From Oscillatoriales cyanobacterium RM2_1_1 (GTDB lineage: Bacteria; Cyanobacteriota; Cyanobacteriia; Cyanobacteriales; Microcoleaceae): a stretch of DNA of 43,012 bases. The notes beneath the pieces are model-generated. The model saw nothing but the letters and a program-made list of their open reading frames with translations. It had not been told where the DNA came from and searched no databases. Within the stretch, counting starts at the first letter, position 1, and the number at the start of each line of letters is the position of its first letter. Location of the stretch: assembly GCA_012033335.1 (NCBI GenBank), contig JAAURB010000042.1, positions 1 through 43,012 of the forward strand, read 5' to 3'. Positions 34,265-43,012 of this stretch are shown piece by piece. A program made the position numbers and the translations under genes.

Positions 34265-35431
34265 ATGAAGCTATCCACCCGAATTGAACAGGTTCCGCCT
34301 TCTCTGACCCTGGCCGTCTCTGCAAAGGCCAAGGCCATGCGAAATCAGGGAATTAATGTTCTCGATTTCAGCGTGGGGGAGCCCGATTTTGATACCCCCC
34401 AACATATTGTGGCGGCGGCAAAGCAGGCCCTTGATCAGGGAAAAACCCGTTACGGCCCTGCGGCTGGGGAACCGCAACTGCGGCAGGCGATCGCTCAAAC
34501 CTTAACCCGCGAAATTGGGGTCGAGTATCAACCTGAAAATATCATTGTCACCAATGGTGGCAAACATTCGCTTTACAACCTGATCATGACTGTAATCGAG
34601 GCTGGCGATGAAGTGATTATTCCAGCCCCCTATTGGGTCAGCTATCCAGAGATGGTGAAGCTAGCCGATGGCACCCCAGTCATTGTGCCAACGGATGCCA
34701 GCACCGGTTACAAAATCACTCCGGAATTGCTACATCAGGCCATTACCCCCAGCACCAAGCTATTTGTCCTGAATTCCCCCTCCAATCCCACCGGGATGGT
34801 CTACACCCCGGAGGAAATTAAAGCTCTAGCTGAGGTAGTCATCGAAGCTGGAGTGCCTGTGGTTTCTGATGAGATCTATTCAAAAATTGTCTACGATGGC
34901 ATCAAGCATCTCAGTATTGCAGCGGCCCACCCAGACAGTGCTGGACTGACCTTTATCAGTAGTGGATTTGCCAAGGCCTATGCTATGACAGGCTGGCGGT
35001 TGGGTTACCTAGCGGGAGATCCTGAGGTGATCAAAGCCCTGATCCGTATTCAAGGCCACAGCACCTCTAACGTCTGTACCTTTGCTCAATACGGGGCGAT
35101 CGCCGCCCTGGAAAGCCCTCAAGCTTGTATTGAGGAGATGCGGCTAGCCTTTGCCCAGCGCCGGGAAGTGATGTATGAAGGATTAAATTCGATTCCTGGA
35201 CTGGCTTGCCTGAAACCTGACGGTGCATTCTATACCTACATTGATATCAGCAAACTGGGTTTGGATTCCCTGACATTTTGTGATGCTTTACTGGCGGAAA
35301 AACAAATGGCGGCGGTTCCAGGAATTGCCTTTGGCAATGACAATCATATTCGTCTATCCTACGCTACGGATCTGGTGACGATTGAAACTGGAATTGAAAA
35401 GTTAGCGGCGTTTGTTCAGGCTCGACTTTAG
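34265..35431 (+). CDS. aspC: Pyridoxal-phosphate aminotransferase, aspartate type
   Basis: The 388-residue class I aminotransferase uses pyridoxal phosphate, most likely to exchange the amino group between aspartate and 2-oxoglutarate. It shows [17 protein letters not shown] (substrate-domain start, about 61-77), the NSPSNPTG motif (about 167-174), the cofactor lysine in [17 protein letters not shown] (about 229-245), and the R in IRLSYA near the end that binds the carboxylate. An AAGGA ribosome binding site at 34252-34256 supports the ATG at 34265. Some cyanobacterial members also accept prephenate, so the substrate is not certain. It is convergent with gcvP across a repeat-bearing spacer. 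Confidence 0.92.
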   Translation: MKLSTRIEQVPPSLTLAVSAKAKAMRNQGINVLDFSVGEPDFDTPQHIVAAAKQALDQGKTRYGPAAGEPQLRQAIAQTLTREIGVEYQPENIIVTNGGKHSLYNLIMTVIEAGDEVIIPAPYWVSYPEMVKLADGTPVIVPTDASTGYKITPELLHQAITPSTKLFVLNSPSNPTGMVYTPEEIKALAEVVIEAGVPVVSDEIYSKIVYDGIKHLSIAAAHPDSAGLTFISSGFAKAYAMTGWRLGYLAGDPEVIKALIRIQGHSTSNVCTFAQYGAIAALESPQACIEEMRLAFAQRREVMYEGLNSIPGLACLKPDGAFYTYIDISKLGLDSLTFCDALLAEKQMAAVPGIAFGNDNHIRLSYATDLVTIETGIEKLAAFVQARL

Positions 35432-35848
35432 ATTTCTAGCCATGAGATTTCTAGCTGTTAGATTTTTAGCTGTTAGAGATACTGTCGGAGGGAAGTCTGA
35501 ACGCTCTGGGTTGGGGCACTCGTCCGTAGCATAGTCATCCCCCTATCCTGAGGTCAAAGTCTGGGAAAAGGGGGACTTGAGTTCCTGATACCAACTCTTA
35601 AAATTGGCATGACACAAAACCCAGAGCACATCGCAGCCCGTGGTAAGTAGATGGTTGTAATAATATCAAATAGAAGGGAGTCTGGGGCTTTGCCCCAGGA
35701 AGGGGGCAGCGCCCCCTTCAACCCCTACATGTATCTTCTGATTAATTGTGCCTAGCTACTTATTCCAGGTTCCTATCTATAACAATATCAAAGAGATTGG
35801 TATGAGATGGCCCATGCCGATCTATGGGTTGCTGCACCGGTTGAGTGG
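35432..35848. other. 417-bp convergent spacer with repeat copy C
   Basis: It lies between the ends of the aminotransferase and gcvP. It begins with imperfect 15-16-bp tandem units (GATTTCTAGC, GATTTCTAGCTGTTA, GATTTTTAGCTGTTA; 35431-35475) and contains the MITE-like copy C (35644-35762). No gene was found; the G/C hairpins in the repeat may serve as a terminator for both genes. Confidence 0.6.
35644..35762 (+). repeat. MITE-like repeat, copy C
   Basis: This 119-bp copy is complete: left end TAAGTAGATGGTTGTAAT, hairpin 1 CTGGGGCTTTGCCCCAG, hairpin 2 AAGGGGGCAGCGCCCCCTT, right end CCTAGCTACTTA. It is almost identical to copies A and D in the shared parts and serves as the reference copy of the family. 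Confidence 0.85.
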
Positions 35849-38800
35849 CTAAGATACAGTGGGCTCCGAGTTGTAAGCCTCTAGGGGTAGACAGGAACAG
35901 ACAAAATTGCGATCGCCAAAAGCATTGTCAATGCGTCCCACCGCTGGCCAGAACTTGAATTCTCGCAACCAGGGAACCGGATAAGCCGCCTGTTCCCGGG
36001 AGTAAGGCCGTTTCCACTCCCCGACGATCAAAGATTCAGCCGTATGGGGGGCGTGTTTGAGCAGGTTATCCTCAGGGCTAATCTGACCGGATTCAATGGC
36101 TTGAATTTCATGGCGAATCGCAATCATCGCCTCACAAAACCGATCCATTTCTGCTTTTGATTCGCTTTCGGTCGGCTCTACCATTACCGTTCCAGTGACG
36201 GGCCAGGAAACCGTGGGGGCATGGAAGCCATAATCCATCAGCCGTTTAGCAATATCATCTACCTCAATGCCAGCGGATTTTTTCAGCGATCGCAAGTCCA
36301 GAATGCATTCATGGGCGATCAATCCCTGCCGACCCTTATAAAGCACTGGATAGAATTCATTCAAGCGTCGGGCCATGTAGTTGGCGTTGAGAATGGCAAT
36401 CCGGGTGGCCTGAGTGAGTCCTTCGGCCCCCATCATGGCGATATACATCCAGGAAATCACCAGAATACTGGAACTTCCCCAGGGGGCCGCCGAAACCGCT
36501 CCAGCGGGAGATTGGGGATTGGAACCATCTTTTAGGGGATTAGTCAGGGAATTGTTCATGGGTACCACGGTATGACCCGGCAAAAACGGGATCAGATGGC
36601 GTTGAACTCCAATCGGCCCCATGCCAGGGCCGCCGCCACCATGGGGAATGCAAAAGGTTTTGTGGAGGTTGAGGTGGCAAACATCCGCCCCAAAGTCTGC
36701 CGGGCGGCAGAGACCAACCTGGGCATTCATATTGGCCCCATCCATGTAGACCTGGCCGCCATGGGTATGGATAATTTCGCAGATTTCCTTGATTCCCGCT
36801 TCAAATACCCCATGGGTAGACGGATAGGTCACCATCAGCGCCGCGAGACGATCCCGATGCTGTGCAGATTTGGCTTTTAGGTCAGGAATGTCAATATTGC
36901 CATCTAGGTCACATTTGATAACAACAACCTTGAGGCCGCACATGACCGCACTGGCAGGATTTGTACCATGGGCCGATTCGGGAATCAGACAGATATGGCG
37001 ATGGCCCTGACCCTGAGCGTGATGGTAGCGCTGAATCACCAGCAGCCCGGCATATTCTCCCTGGGATCCAGCGTTGGGTTGGAGGGACACCCCGGCAAAT
37101 CCAGTAATTTCCTCCAACCAGGTTTCTAGCTGTTGGAATAGGGTCTGATAGCCCTGGGTTTGGCTCAGGGGGGCAAATGGATGGATCTTCCCAAACTCCG
37201 GCCAGGTGACCGGCATCATCTCCGCCGCCCCGTTGAGCTTCATGGTGCAGGAACCTAGGGGAATCATCGAGGTGTTCAGGGATAAGTCCCTCGATTCCAG
37301 ACGGTGGAGATACCGCATCAGCTCGGTTTCAGAATGATAGCAATTGAAAACCGGATGGGTCAGGTAAGGGGTCTGGCGGGCTAAGTCCGGGGGAATGGTT
37401 GAAGAAATGTCCAGTTGATCCCCTTGGAAAGGTAGTTCCCTGCCACCAGCAAAGATTTCCCAGAGATCCTGAAGATCCTCCAGGGTCGTTGTTTCATCCA
37501 AACTGATCCCAACAGCTTGAGAATTAATGACCCGCAGATTGATCCGCTTCGCGATCGCTGCATCCAAGATTTGCTGTAAGGCAGTGGTTCCCAAATTCAC
37601 CGTCAGGGTATCGAAGAAAGCTACCGCCCCCAGGGTATAGCCCAATTGTTTCAGTCCTGCGGCCAGGGTTACCGTCAACTGATGAATTCGTTGGGCAATT
37701 TGCTGCAACCCAGTTGGCCCATGATAGACCCCATACATACCGGCGATCACCGCCAGTAACACTTGGGCTGTGCAAATATTACTGGTGGCCTTATCCCGGC
37801 GAATGTGTTGTTCACGGGTTTGGAGTGCTAGACGCAGGGCCGAATTGCCGTTGGCATCCTGGGACAGGCCCACAATCCGTCCAGGAACTTGACGTTTGAA
37901 CGCTGCTCGGGTGGCGAAATAAGCCGCATGGGGGCCACCATAACCCAGGGGAACCCCAAATCGTTGGGTACTTCCGACTACAATGTCAGCCCCAAATTCC
38001 CCCGGAGGAGTCAGTAACGTCAGGCTGAGAATATCGGCGGCAACGGTGACGAACCCCCCCTGGTTATGGGTTGTTTGAATGAATTTCCGATAGTCAAGAA
38101 TGGCTCCATCAGTAGCTGGATATTGTAGCAACGCCCCAAAAATCGGTTGCTTAAACTCAAAGGTTTGAGGATCGCCGATGATAATCTCAATCTCTAAAGG
38201 TAGGGCGCGGGTTTGAATCACATCGAGGGTTTGGGGGTGACAGTGGTCTGCCACAAAAAAAGCATTCGCTTTATTTTTACTCAAGCCATAACTCATGGTC
38301 ATGGCTTCGGCGGCGGCGGTGGCCTCATCCAGGAGAGAAGCATTGGCAATTTCCATTCCGGTCAGGTCAATCACCAGGGTCTGGAAGTTGAGCAAGGCTT
38401 CTAGACGACCCTGGGCAATCTCCGCCTGATAAGGAGTATAAGCCGTGTACCAGCCCGGATTTTCTAGAATATTGCGCTGAATCACCGGGGGGGTGATGCA
38501 ATCGGCATAGCCCATGCCGATGAAAGATCGAAAAATCTGGTTTTGAGCGGCAATCTCCTGCAATTGCTTTAAGGCCGCATATTCACTCCGGGCGGGCGGA
38601 AGCTGCAGGGAACGACCCAGACGAATGCCCGGGGGCACGGTAGTATCAATTAAAGCCTCCAGGGTACTGAACCCCAAAAAATCCAGCATTTGCTGGATTT
38701 CATCAGCATTGGGGCCAATATGCCGGGGGAGGAACGAAGTCTCAGAATTCCCAGGGTTAGAGCAGGATGAAAGAGCACTGGAACGACTCTGCTGAAGGGC

Positions 38801-38965
38801 TTGGGCAGGAACTAAAGCGGTCGAACCTGGCTGTTCTGGTGGCTTTTCTAAGGGGGTGGGTGACGTTGTGGGTTGTAAATCTGGTTGGTCTAACTTGGGG
38901 AATGGAGTCATCTCTAGCTTTACTGATGGGGATAGGAACTCTGCTGGGAAAAGTTTGGGTTGCAT
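35849..38965 (-). CDS. gcvP: Glycine dehydrogenase (decarboxylating), P protein
   Basis: P protein decarboxylates glycine with pyridoxal phosphate and passes the aminomethyl group to the lipoyl arm of H protein. In cyanobacteria it helps to recycle photorespiratory 2-phosphoglycolate. The single-chain form has two related halves. The start of the conserved part is [17 protein letters not shown] (about 78-94), and the cofactor lysine lies in [20 protein letters not shown] (about 754-773). The total of 1038 residues is longer than usual because of a non-conserved Pro/Ser/Gln-rich N-terminal tail of about 75 residues. An internal ATG at 38911 (residue 19) is an alternative start, and no ribosome binding site decides. 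No glycine riboswitch was seen upstream. Confidence 0.96.
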   Translation of the reverse strand: MQPKLFPAEFLSPSVKLEMTPFPKLDQPDLQPTTSPTPLEKPPEQPGSTALVPAQALQQSRSSALSSCSNPGNSETSFLPRHIGPNADEIQQMLDFLGFSTLEALIDTTVPPGIRLGRSLQLPPARSEYAALKQLQEIAAQNQIFRSFIGMGYADCITPPVIQRNILENPGWYTAYTPYQAEIAQGRLEALLNFQTLVIDLTGMEIANASLLDEATAAAEAMTMSYGLSKNKANAFFVADHCHPQTLDVIQTRALPLEIEIIIGDPQTFEFKQPIFGALLQYPATDGAILDYRKFIQTTHNQGGFVTVAADILSLTLLTPPGEFGADIVVGSTQRFGVPLGYGGPHAAYFATRAAFKRQVPGRIVGLSQDANGNSALRLALQTREQHIRRDKATSNICTAQVLLAVIAGMYGVYHGPTGLQQIAQRIHQLTVTLAAGLKQLGYTLGAVAFFDTLTVNLGTTALQQILDAAIAKRINLRVINSQAVGISLDETTTLEDLQDLWEIFAGGRELPFQGDQLDISSTIPPDLARQTPYLTHPVFNCYHSETELMRYLHRLESRDLSLNTSMIPLGSCTMKLNGAAEMMPVTWPEFGKIHPFAPLSQTQGYQTLFQQLETWLEEITGFAGVSLQPNAGSQGEYAGLLVIQRYHHAQGQGHRHICLIPESAHGTNPASAVMCGLKVVVIKCDLDGNIDIPDLKAKSAQHRDRLAALMVTYPSTHGVFEAGIKEICEIIHTHGGQVYMDGANMNAQVGLCRPADFGADVCHLNLHKTFCIPHGGGGPGMGPIGVQRHLIPFLPGHTVVPMNNSLTNPLKDGSNPQSPAGAVSAAPWGSSSILVISWMYIAMMGAEGLTQATRIAILNANYMARRLNEFYPVLYKGRQGLIAHECILDLRSLKKSAGIEVDDIAKRLMDYGFHAPTVSWPVTGTVMVEPTESESKAEMDRFCEAMIAIRHEIQAIESGQISPEDNLLKHAPHTAESLIVGEWKRPYSREQAAYPVPWLREFKFWPAVGRIDNAFGDRNFVCSCLPLEAYNSEPTVS

Positions 38966-39052
38966 CTGGGGTAGCCAGATCCTGGCTCAAGTTGTCAACC
39001 GATTACCTCTCTCTATTTGTAACAAATTCCTACAGTTGCCAGGTAGGAACAG

Positions 39053-39517
39053 TTACCAGGAACACAGTTGAGTGAATTGATGAACAAAGTTAGTGGGTGA
39101 ATTATAGCGTTTCCAACGCTGCTGGAGTACTGAAACCGTCGTTGCACTATGTACCGCTTGCCTGCCTGCCAAACACTTGGCATAGAGTCTCTTGTTTGCC
39201 GTCTCGTCCAACCCAAACAATTCATAGCTCCGGGTTTGCGGTTTCCCTCTGGCCTCGAGCAACAGTTGGCTCTGTTTGTACGCTTCTAAACTACACACTG
39301 CTGCTGATTCCTCATAGACATAGGCGGCCTTTACACCCTTATACAATGCATTATGGCCCCGCTGATGCAGCGGATTCATTGAGAGTTCCACTACACTTCT
39401 GGCTCTATCATTACCACTCAAGCTGTCTACGATTTCGACTATGCTATCTCTCCTTTTGGGAAAGCTCTTGTGCAACTCTTGGCGAAATTTCTGAAAAATT
39501 TTAAGATCGTATTTCAT
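39053..39517 (-). pseudogene. Truncated DDE-type transposase (N-terminal fragment)
   Basis: The 154-residue frame resembles the N-terminal domain of a cyanobacterial transposase group: KFRQELHKSFPKRRDSIVEI, then the phrase ARSVVELSMNPLHQRGHNALY, then ELFGLDETANKRLYAKCLA. Full transposases continue for several hundred residues with the DDE catalytic core, which is missing here, so the element is dead. The break lies close to the gcvP start, and no second terminus was found. On the start side, a GTAGGGG/CCCCTAC stem (39533-39551) and a TTTGTACAAA palindrome (near 39571) may be the old left end. The exact insertion-sequence family is not certain. Confidence 0.65.
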
Positions 39518-39532
39518 GTTTAGTAGGGGCTA

Positions 39533-39551
39533 TCGTTTTTAATACCCCTAC
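39533..39551. other. Stem-loop, possible end of the degraded insertion element
   Basis: GTAGGGG (39533-39539) pairs with CCCCTAC (39545-39551) if a short loop is allowed, and is followed by a run of T (CCTTTTTTTG). In plus orientation this looks like a factor-independent terminator; it also lies where the left end of the truncated transposase element should be. Confidence 0.4.
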
Positions 39552-39604
39552 CTTTTTTTGACCCACTTTTGTACAAAGTCAAGTGATTAGGAATCGCTAT
39601 AAAC

Positions 39605-40813
39605 TCAGTTCAGGGGACTTAATAACAAACTTCCTGTTTCCGGAAAACCCAGGTTGTTGGCCGCTCCAAACCGCCAGTATTGCTGATATTGCGTGAGATA
39701 ATTCTGGCCAACAATTCCCTCCACTCCAATCAGATCTAAAAGTTGATTTTCTAAAATTACCGTGTCCAGATTGTTTTGTTCTTGATTTTGGAGGCGCACT
39801 GAATTTAACCGGGATTTTTTCCCGAGTTCCTCACCACAGAATCCCTGAACTTGAAAATCCTCTGTCTGAGCTCTATCGATGGCCAATCGATCCGCCAACC
39901 GCTGGGAAATTACCATCAGATCAGCCCCCGTATCAACCAGGAACGGAAAGGGCCCCTGACCATTGACATAGACCTCGACGATCATCACCCCTAGCTTTCC
40001 CTGAAGTGGAATTGCCCCATTCACCGTCGGAGAGGGGGGTAAAAGTTTTAAGCTCAAGGCTTTGGGATCAAGCACCAGATCAAATCCCTTGAGAAAGTCC
40101 ATCCCCAAAACTCCCTGGGCATTGGCTGGCAGTTGGGACAATCCCATGCCGCTCATTCCTTCCACATTTGCCGCTTCCACGGAGACAGGGGGCAAGCGAT
40201 GAATGGAGGCTTGCACCTGAGAACAGTCATCCCCCACCACAAAATAGGCCAGTAAATCGCTGGGAATCGGCATTCCCAGGAGCCCCAATTGTTGAATGGT
40301 TTGCTGAGAGAGGATGGAGTTGGAAGCCCCTGTATCCAGGAGAAACCGTTGGGAATTACCAGCAATCGTCACGGGCACGGTAAATACTTGACTGTCTGGA
40401 AGCTGCTGCAACTGAATCGTCGCTTCTCCCTGACTGATGGTTTGAGGTACGGCGGCCCCGGTAAACGCCAGCATCGCCCCCATGCGATCGCTGGCATCCG
40501 CACGGATATTTCCCTGGGGATCGAGGATAATCGTTTGGATCGTGCAACGCATTGAAGCGGCTTGAAATTCCTGGGGGGTTCCGGGTTCAGTGCCAGAAAA
40601 GGCTCCAGCCATACATTGGGAGATTTCCTGGATCAATTGCTGTCCCAAAGATGGGGAATTTGAGGGGGGTGTTTGGGCGATCCAGGATGGGGACGGAGTG
40701 GGGGTATGGGAAGCTGATCGTGCAGTTGTTTGGATCCCAACTACGGGCAGGGACAAGAGATTACTGCAAACTGAAACGATAATGCCTGAGTATAAAACGC
40801 GCAAAAAATTCAT
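39605..40813 (-). CDS. Secreted protein with two retropepsin-like aspartyl protease domains
   Basis: The ATG at 40811-40813 gives 402 residues with an N-terminal hydrophobic signal or anchor (about 4-26) and a Ser/Thr/Pro linker; an upstream TTG at 40879 would only add a polar tail. Two copies of the retroviral-type aspartyl protease fold follow. Domain 1 has FLLDTGASNSILS with D160 and the G-V-L-G-M-D-F-L partner strand (235-241). Domain 2 has FLVDTGADLMVIS with D294 and GIVGQNYLTQ near 375. Each canonical retropepsin needs two such half-sites, so the chain could form its own pseudo-dimer. It likely acts in the periplasm or lumen. The substrate is unknown. Confidence 0.82.
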   Translation of the reverse strand: MNFLRVLYSGIIVSVCSNLLSLPVVGIQTTARSASHTPTPSPSWIAQTPPSNSPSLGQQLIQEISQCMAGAFSGTEPGTPQEFQAASMRCTIQTIILDPQGNIRADASDRMGAMLAFTGAAVPQTISQGEATIQLQQLPDSQVFTVPVTIAGNSQRFLLDTGASNSILSQQTIQQLGLLGMPIPSDLLAYFVVGDDCSQVQASIHRLPPVSVEAANVEGMSGMGLSQLPANAQGVLGMDFLKGFDLVLDPKALSLKLLPPSPTVNGAIPLQGKLGVMIVEVYVNGQGPFPFLVDTGADLMVISQRLADRLAIDRAQTEDFQVQGFCGEELGKKSRLNSVRLQNQEQNNLDTVILENQLLDLIGVEGIVGQNYLTQYQQYWRFGAANNLGFPETGSLLLSPLN

Positions 40814-40947
40814 AGTGATTTGAGAACTTTGTGTTTGTGACGACAGCAGTGAGGCAGAAGTTGCCCCACGCCGTTCCAACCCTACCCAATATTTTTACCA
40901 GATTGCTCAGGAATGATGCAGATAAATTGCCATTAAATTGCCATAGA

Positions 40948-41568
40948 TCAAAAGAGTTTTAAACTGTGAGCAGCCACCAGATAGCGAAAAATATATTCAC
41001 TCAGTTCCACTAAATTCTCTGCCTCCGAACCGGATTTGCCCCAAACCGTAACCCCATGGTTGCGAATTAATAAAGCTGGAATTTGGGGCGGAAATTGTTG
41101 GAATCGCTCCAGAATATCGGCAGCAATTTGAGAAACTTCAAGATGATTTTGAAACAATGCCATGGTTGCCTGGGGTTGTTCTTCCCAGATGCCAAACCCC
41201 TTGACCATTTCCAGGGGCGGTAACGGAATGTGATCCCCCGGGAATAAATTAGACACCAGATTGGCTTCGATGGAATGGACATGATAGCAAACCTGAGCCT
41301 CTGGAAATAGGCTATAGATCCCCTGATGAATACTGGTTTCTGCGGAGGGACGATTGGCAGGATTGGGGGTTTCCAGTAATTCTCCCTGGGGGGAAAGCCG
41401 GAGAAAATCCATCTCCGTCAGCTTTCCTTTTTGCTTGCCGCTAGCCGTAATCCAGAAGCTATTGTTGGGTAACTTTGCCGAAAGATTTCCGGCTGTTCCC
41501 ACCATCCAACCCTGATGATAAAACTGTCGGGCTGCTAAGATTAATCCCTGCCGTAAATCAGTTGCCAT
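40948..41568 (-). CDS. mtnB: Methylthioribulose-1-phosphate dehydratase
   Basis: MtnB dehydrates 5-methylthioribulose-1-phosphate to diketo-methylthiopentyl phosphate in the methionine salvage pathway. It belongs to the class II aldolase/adducin fold. With the ATG at 41568 the protein has 206 residues: GWMVGTAGNLS (20-30), ITASGKQKG (40-48), the zinc histidines in YHVHSIEAN (H96, H98) and H171 in IRNHGVTVWG, and S75-A-E-T in the catalytic region. An in-frame ATG at 41595 would overlap mtnW by 11 bases and is less likely. It is directly downstream of mtnW (16-base gap) and supplies that enzyme's substrate. Confidence 0.9.
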   Translation of the reverse strand: MATDLRQGLILAARQFYHQGWMVGTAGNLSAKLPNNSFWITASGKQKGKLTEMDFLRLSPQGELLETPNPANRPSAETSIHQGIYSLFPEAQVCYHVHSIEANLVSNLFPGDHIPLPPLEMVKGFGIWEEQPQATMALFQNHLEVSQIAADILERFQQFPPQIPALLIRNHGVTVWGKSGSEAENLVELSEYIFRYLVAAHSLKLF

Positions 41569-41584
41569 AATTGCTCTAAAGGCA

Positions 41585-42748
41585 TCAATGCCCAAACTTC
41601 TGAATCGCTGTTTTTAATGGCCCTTCCGGTAAACTGTCCCGCTCGAAAGATCCTCCCTCTTGTACCCGATCTAGAGCTTCAAAGAAAGCCTGAACTCCTG
41701 CCCCAGGGCCATCAGGATGATCCATAATTCCCGTGCCAGCATTGAGAATCACCTCATGGCCATAGTCCGCCAACGCCTGGGGCACAATTCCCGGATGGAT
41801 GCCCGCCGATGGCACGGGAAATACCTGGCGAGATCGCAGGCCATCTCGGATTTTTTGCTCCTCCATTGGATCAAAGGGCAAACTGCCATAGTGAGCGGGA
41901 TACAACACTGCATCCGCTCCCCCATGGGCCATCAAAGTTCCTAAAACGACAGAATAGGCTAATCCCGTATCTGTCCCTGCACACATCGCCCCCGCCAAGG
42001 CTGGATGAACAAAAATCGGTACATTCACCTCAGGGTCAGCCCCTAGAGCTTCCAGAACAGAAAATCCATAGGTCAAAGCGTTCAACAACAAAGCGTTTGC
42101 CCCGGCTCTAACCAGGGTTCGAGCCTTGTCTAGCAGGGTTCGGGCAGAGCCCGTGACATTCACGGCATAGAGCACCCTGCGTCCAGTTTTTTGCTGGACT
42201 TGATCAAGTACCTGCCGACAGGCTCGGAGCCGTTCCAGGGTTGGTGCAACAGCCAGATCCCCCATGATTTCATCGTCTTTGATGATATCCAATCCGGCAA
42301 AGGCCACCTGTTCTAAAATGGCAGCGTGATCGGCGGCGGAGAGCCCCAGAGCGGGTTTGAAAATAGCCATGATCAAGGGTCGATCAAACACTTGTAATTG
42401 CTGCCGAATCCCCTTGATGCCAAACTGAGGAAACTGCCCATAATCCTCGGGTAACCGTACCGCCACCACTTTCCCCAATCCCGCCATAGAATACTTCCCA
42501 AAAATCATGGTCAAGAGACTGGAAATGTCATTTTCTACATTGATTTCTGGAAATTGAATCGTGGCAATGTGTCCACCTGATGCTTCTGGCTGAACTCGAA
42601 CAACGGTTGCTAGGTGCGATCGCAGTTGGGCTTCGCGATGCGTAAACCGAGCGTCCCAGGTTCCTACGGTTTGGCCAACGGCAATGACCTGAGCCTGACG
42701 CTCTGGATCAATTGATTCAGGAAAATAGTAATCAACTTCAATGGTCAT
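41585..42748 (-). CDS. mtnW: RuBisCO-like protein, DK-MTP-1-P enolase
   Basis: This form IV RuBisCO homologue enolises 2,3-diketo-5-methylthiopentyl-1-phosphate, the step after MtnB in methionine salvage. The ATG at 42746-42748 gives 387 residues; an earlier non-ATG start would add ten. Equivalents of RuBisCO active-site residues are visible: K131 in IFKPALGLS, K157-D159-E160 in IIKDDEIMGD (metal site), H248 in VHPALAGA and the phosphate loop LNAGTGIMDHPDGPGAG (336-352). The loop 6 lysine region of true RuBisCO is replaced (YPAHYGSLPF), so carboxylation is not expected. Microcystis has a similar enzyme. Together with mtnB it forms a two-gene operon. Confidence 0.93.
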   Translation of the reverse strand: MTIEVDYYFPESIDPERQAQVIAVGQTVGTWDARFTHREAQLRSHLATVVRVQPEASGGHIATIQFPEINVENDISSLLTMIFGKYSMAGLGKVVAVRLPEDYGQFPQFGIKGIRQQLQVFDRPLIMAIFKPALGLSAADHAAILEQVAFAGLDIIKDDEIMGDLAVAPTLERLRACRQVLDQVQQKTGRRVLYAVNVTGSARTLLDKARTLVRAGANALLLNALTYGFSVLEALGADPEVNVPIFVHPALAGAMCAGTDTGLAYSVVLGTLMAHGGADAVLYPAHYGSLPFDPMEEQKIRDGLRSRQVFPVPSAGIHPGIVPQALADYGHEVILNAGTGIMDHPDGPGAGVQAFFEALDRVQEGGSFERDSLPEGPLKTAIQKFGH

Positions 42749-42905
42749 AAAATTTAGAGCTGTCAGAAACTCAACCAACTACATTAGCGAACATGCTGAG
42801 AATACTCAACCATTCTCTAAGCATTTAGTCGGAGTGGGGGGGAGCATTGCCTGGATTGCAACCGTGAGCTCAGGAAAGTTGAGGGCTGTAATCATTTCAT
42901 TTTCT

Positions 42906-43012
42906 AAGTAGCTAGGCACAATTAATCAGAAGATACATGTAGGGGGTTAAAGGGGGCAGTGCCCCCTTCCTGCACTGCCCCAGACCCCCCTTCTACTTTG
43001 TATAATTAATTA
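42906..43012 (-). repeat. MITE-like repeat, copy D (cut by the window end)
   Basis: It begins with TAAGTAGCTAGGCACAATTA, the reverse complement of the right end of copy C, continues through both G/C hairpins (AAGGGGGCAGTGCCCCCTT) and reaches the ATAATTAATTA block at the window edge. Only the last bases with the other terminus are missing. It sits upstream of mtnW in the opposite orientation to copies A and C. Confidence 0.85.

Noticed and set aside
38966-39052. Glycine riboswitch upstream of gcvP
   Set aside because: The short leader lacks the paired glycine-aptamer cores; only an imperfect 17-base direct repeat was seen.
38767-39075. A 102-codon plus-strand frame with hydrophobic stretches, opposite the gcvP start
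   Set aside because: It is antisense to the Pro/Ser-rich N-terminal tail of gcvP, which produces hydrophobic residues on the opposite strand by composition alone.
41585-42748. True RuBisCO large subunit
   Set aside because: Length is only 387 residues and the loop 6 lysine region is replaced, so it is a form IV RuBisCO-like protein.

Overview
The window comes from a cyanobacterial chromosome. The evidence is an nblA gene (phycobilisome degradation), cyanobacterial forms of plsY, gcvP and the DHH/CBS/CCA-adding fusion, and many HIP1 octamers (GCGATCGC, for example at 17463-17470). The sequence does not fix a genus. Most of the window is ordinary housekeeping, with short operons on both strands and little recent gene import.

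Layout. 1-900: a copy of a MITE-like repeat, tRNA-Glu(TTC) on the minus strand, and small palindromes. 0.9-7.3 kb: a small membrane protein and dxr (minus), plsY and a secreted protein (plus), carB (minus). 7.4-9.8 kb: a U32-family protein, nblA and a small secreted protein (plus). 9.9-13.0 kb: a minus-strand pair, a DUF790/Bax1-type nuclease and an XPB-type helicase, which is the most system-like locus here. 13.3-17.9 kb: a UMF1-family transporter, ruvA, an MFS transporter, a low-complexity protein and a frameshifted CbbY-like HAD hydrolase. 18.4-22.7 kb: a SulA/GC1-type epimerase, a DUF697 GTPase and an ABC exporter. 23.3-26.4 kb: an HD-domain protein, an AI-2E/PerM-type membrane protein and a DppC-type permease. 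26.6-31 kb: the 978-aa CCA-adding fusion, and rsmB broken by two 1-base frameshifts. 31-33.7 kb: a membrane adenylate cyclase, a cupin and a small membrane protein. 33.8-34.25 kb: a heavily decayed type I DNA methyltransferase (hsdM) remnant. 34.3-39 kb: aspC-type aminotransferase and gcvP. 39-39.6 kb: a truncated transposase. 39.6-42.8 kb: a double retropepsin-like protein, then mtnB and mtnW (RuBisCO-like protein) of methionine salvage. The window ends inside another copy of the MITE-like repeat.

Three patterns cross gene boundaries. (1) A family of about 100-136 bp elements with imperfect terminal inverted repeats that begin TAAGTAG occurs four times. (2) Short tandem duplications (11-16 bp, one 26 bp) fill many spacers. 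In-frame equivalents (6, 12 and 15 bp) sit in protein linkers and tails, so slippage-type duplication seems to be an active force in this genome. (3) Three clean single-base losses break two otherwise intact genes, which suggests either sequencing error or very recent inactivation. No CRISPR array, prophage, complete insertion sequence or rRNA was seen. No wholly new multi-gene system could be demonstrated. The helicase-nuclease pair, the MITE family and the tandem-duplication habit deserve the closest look.
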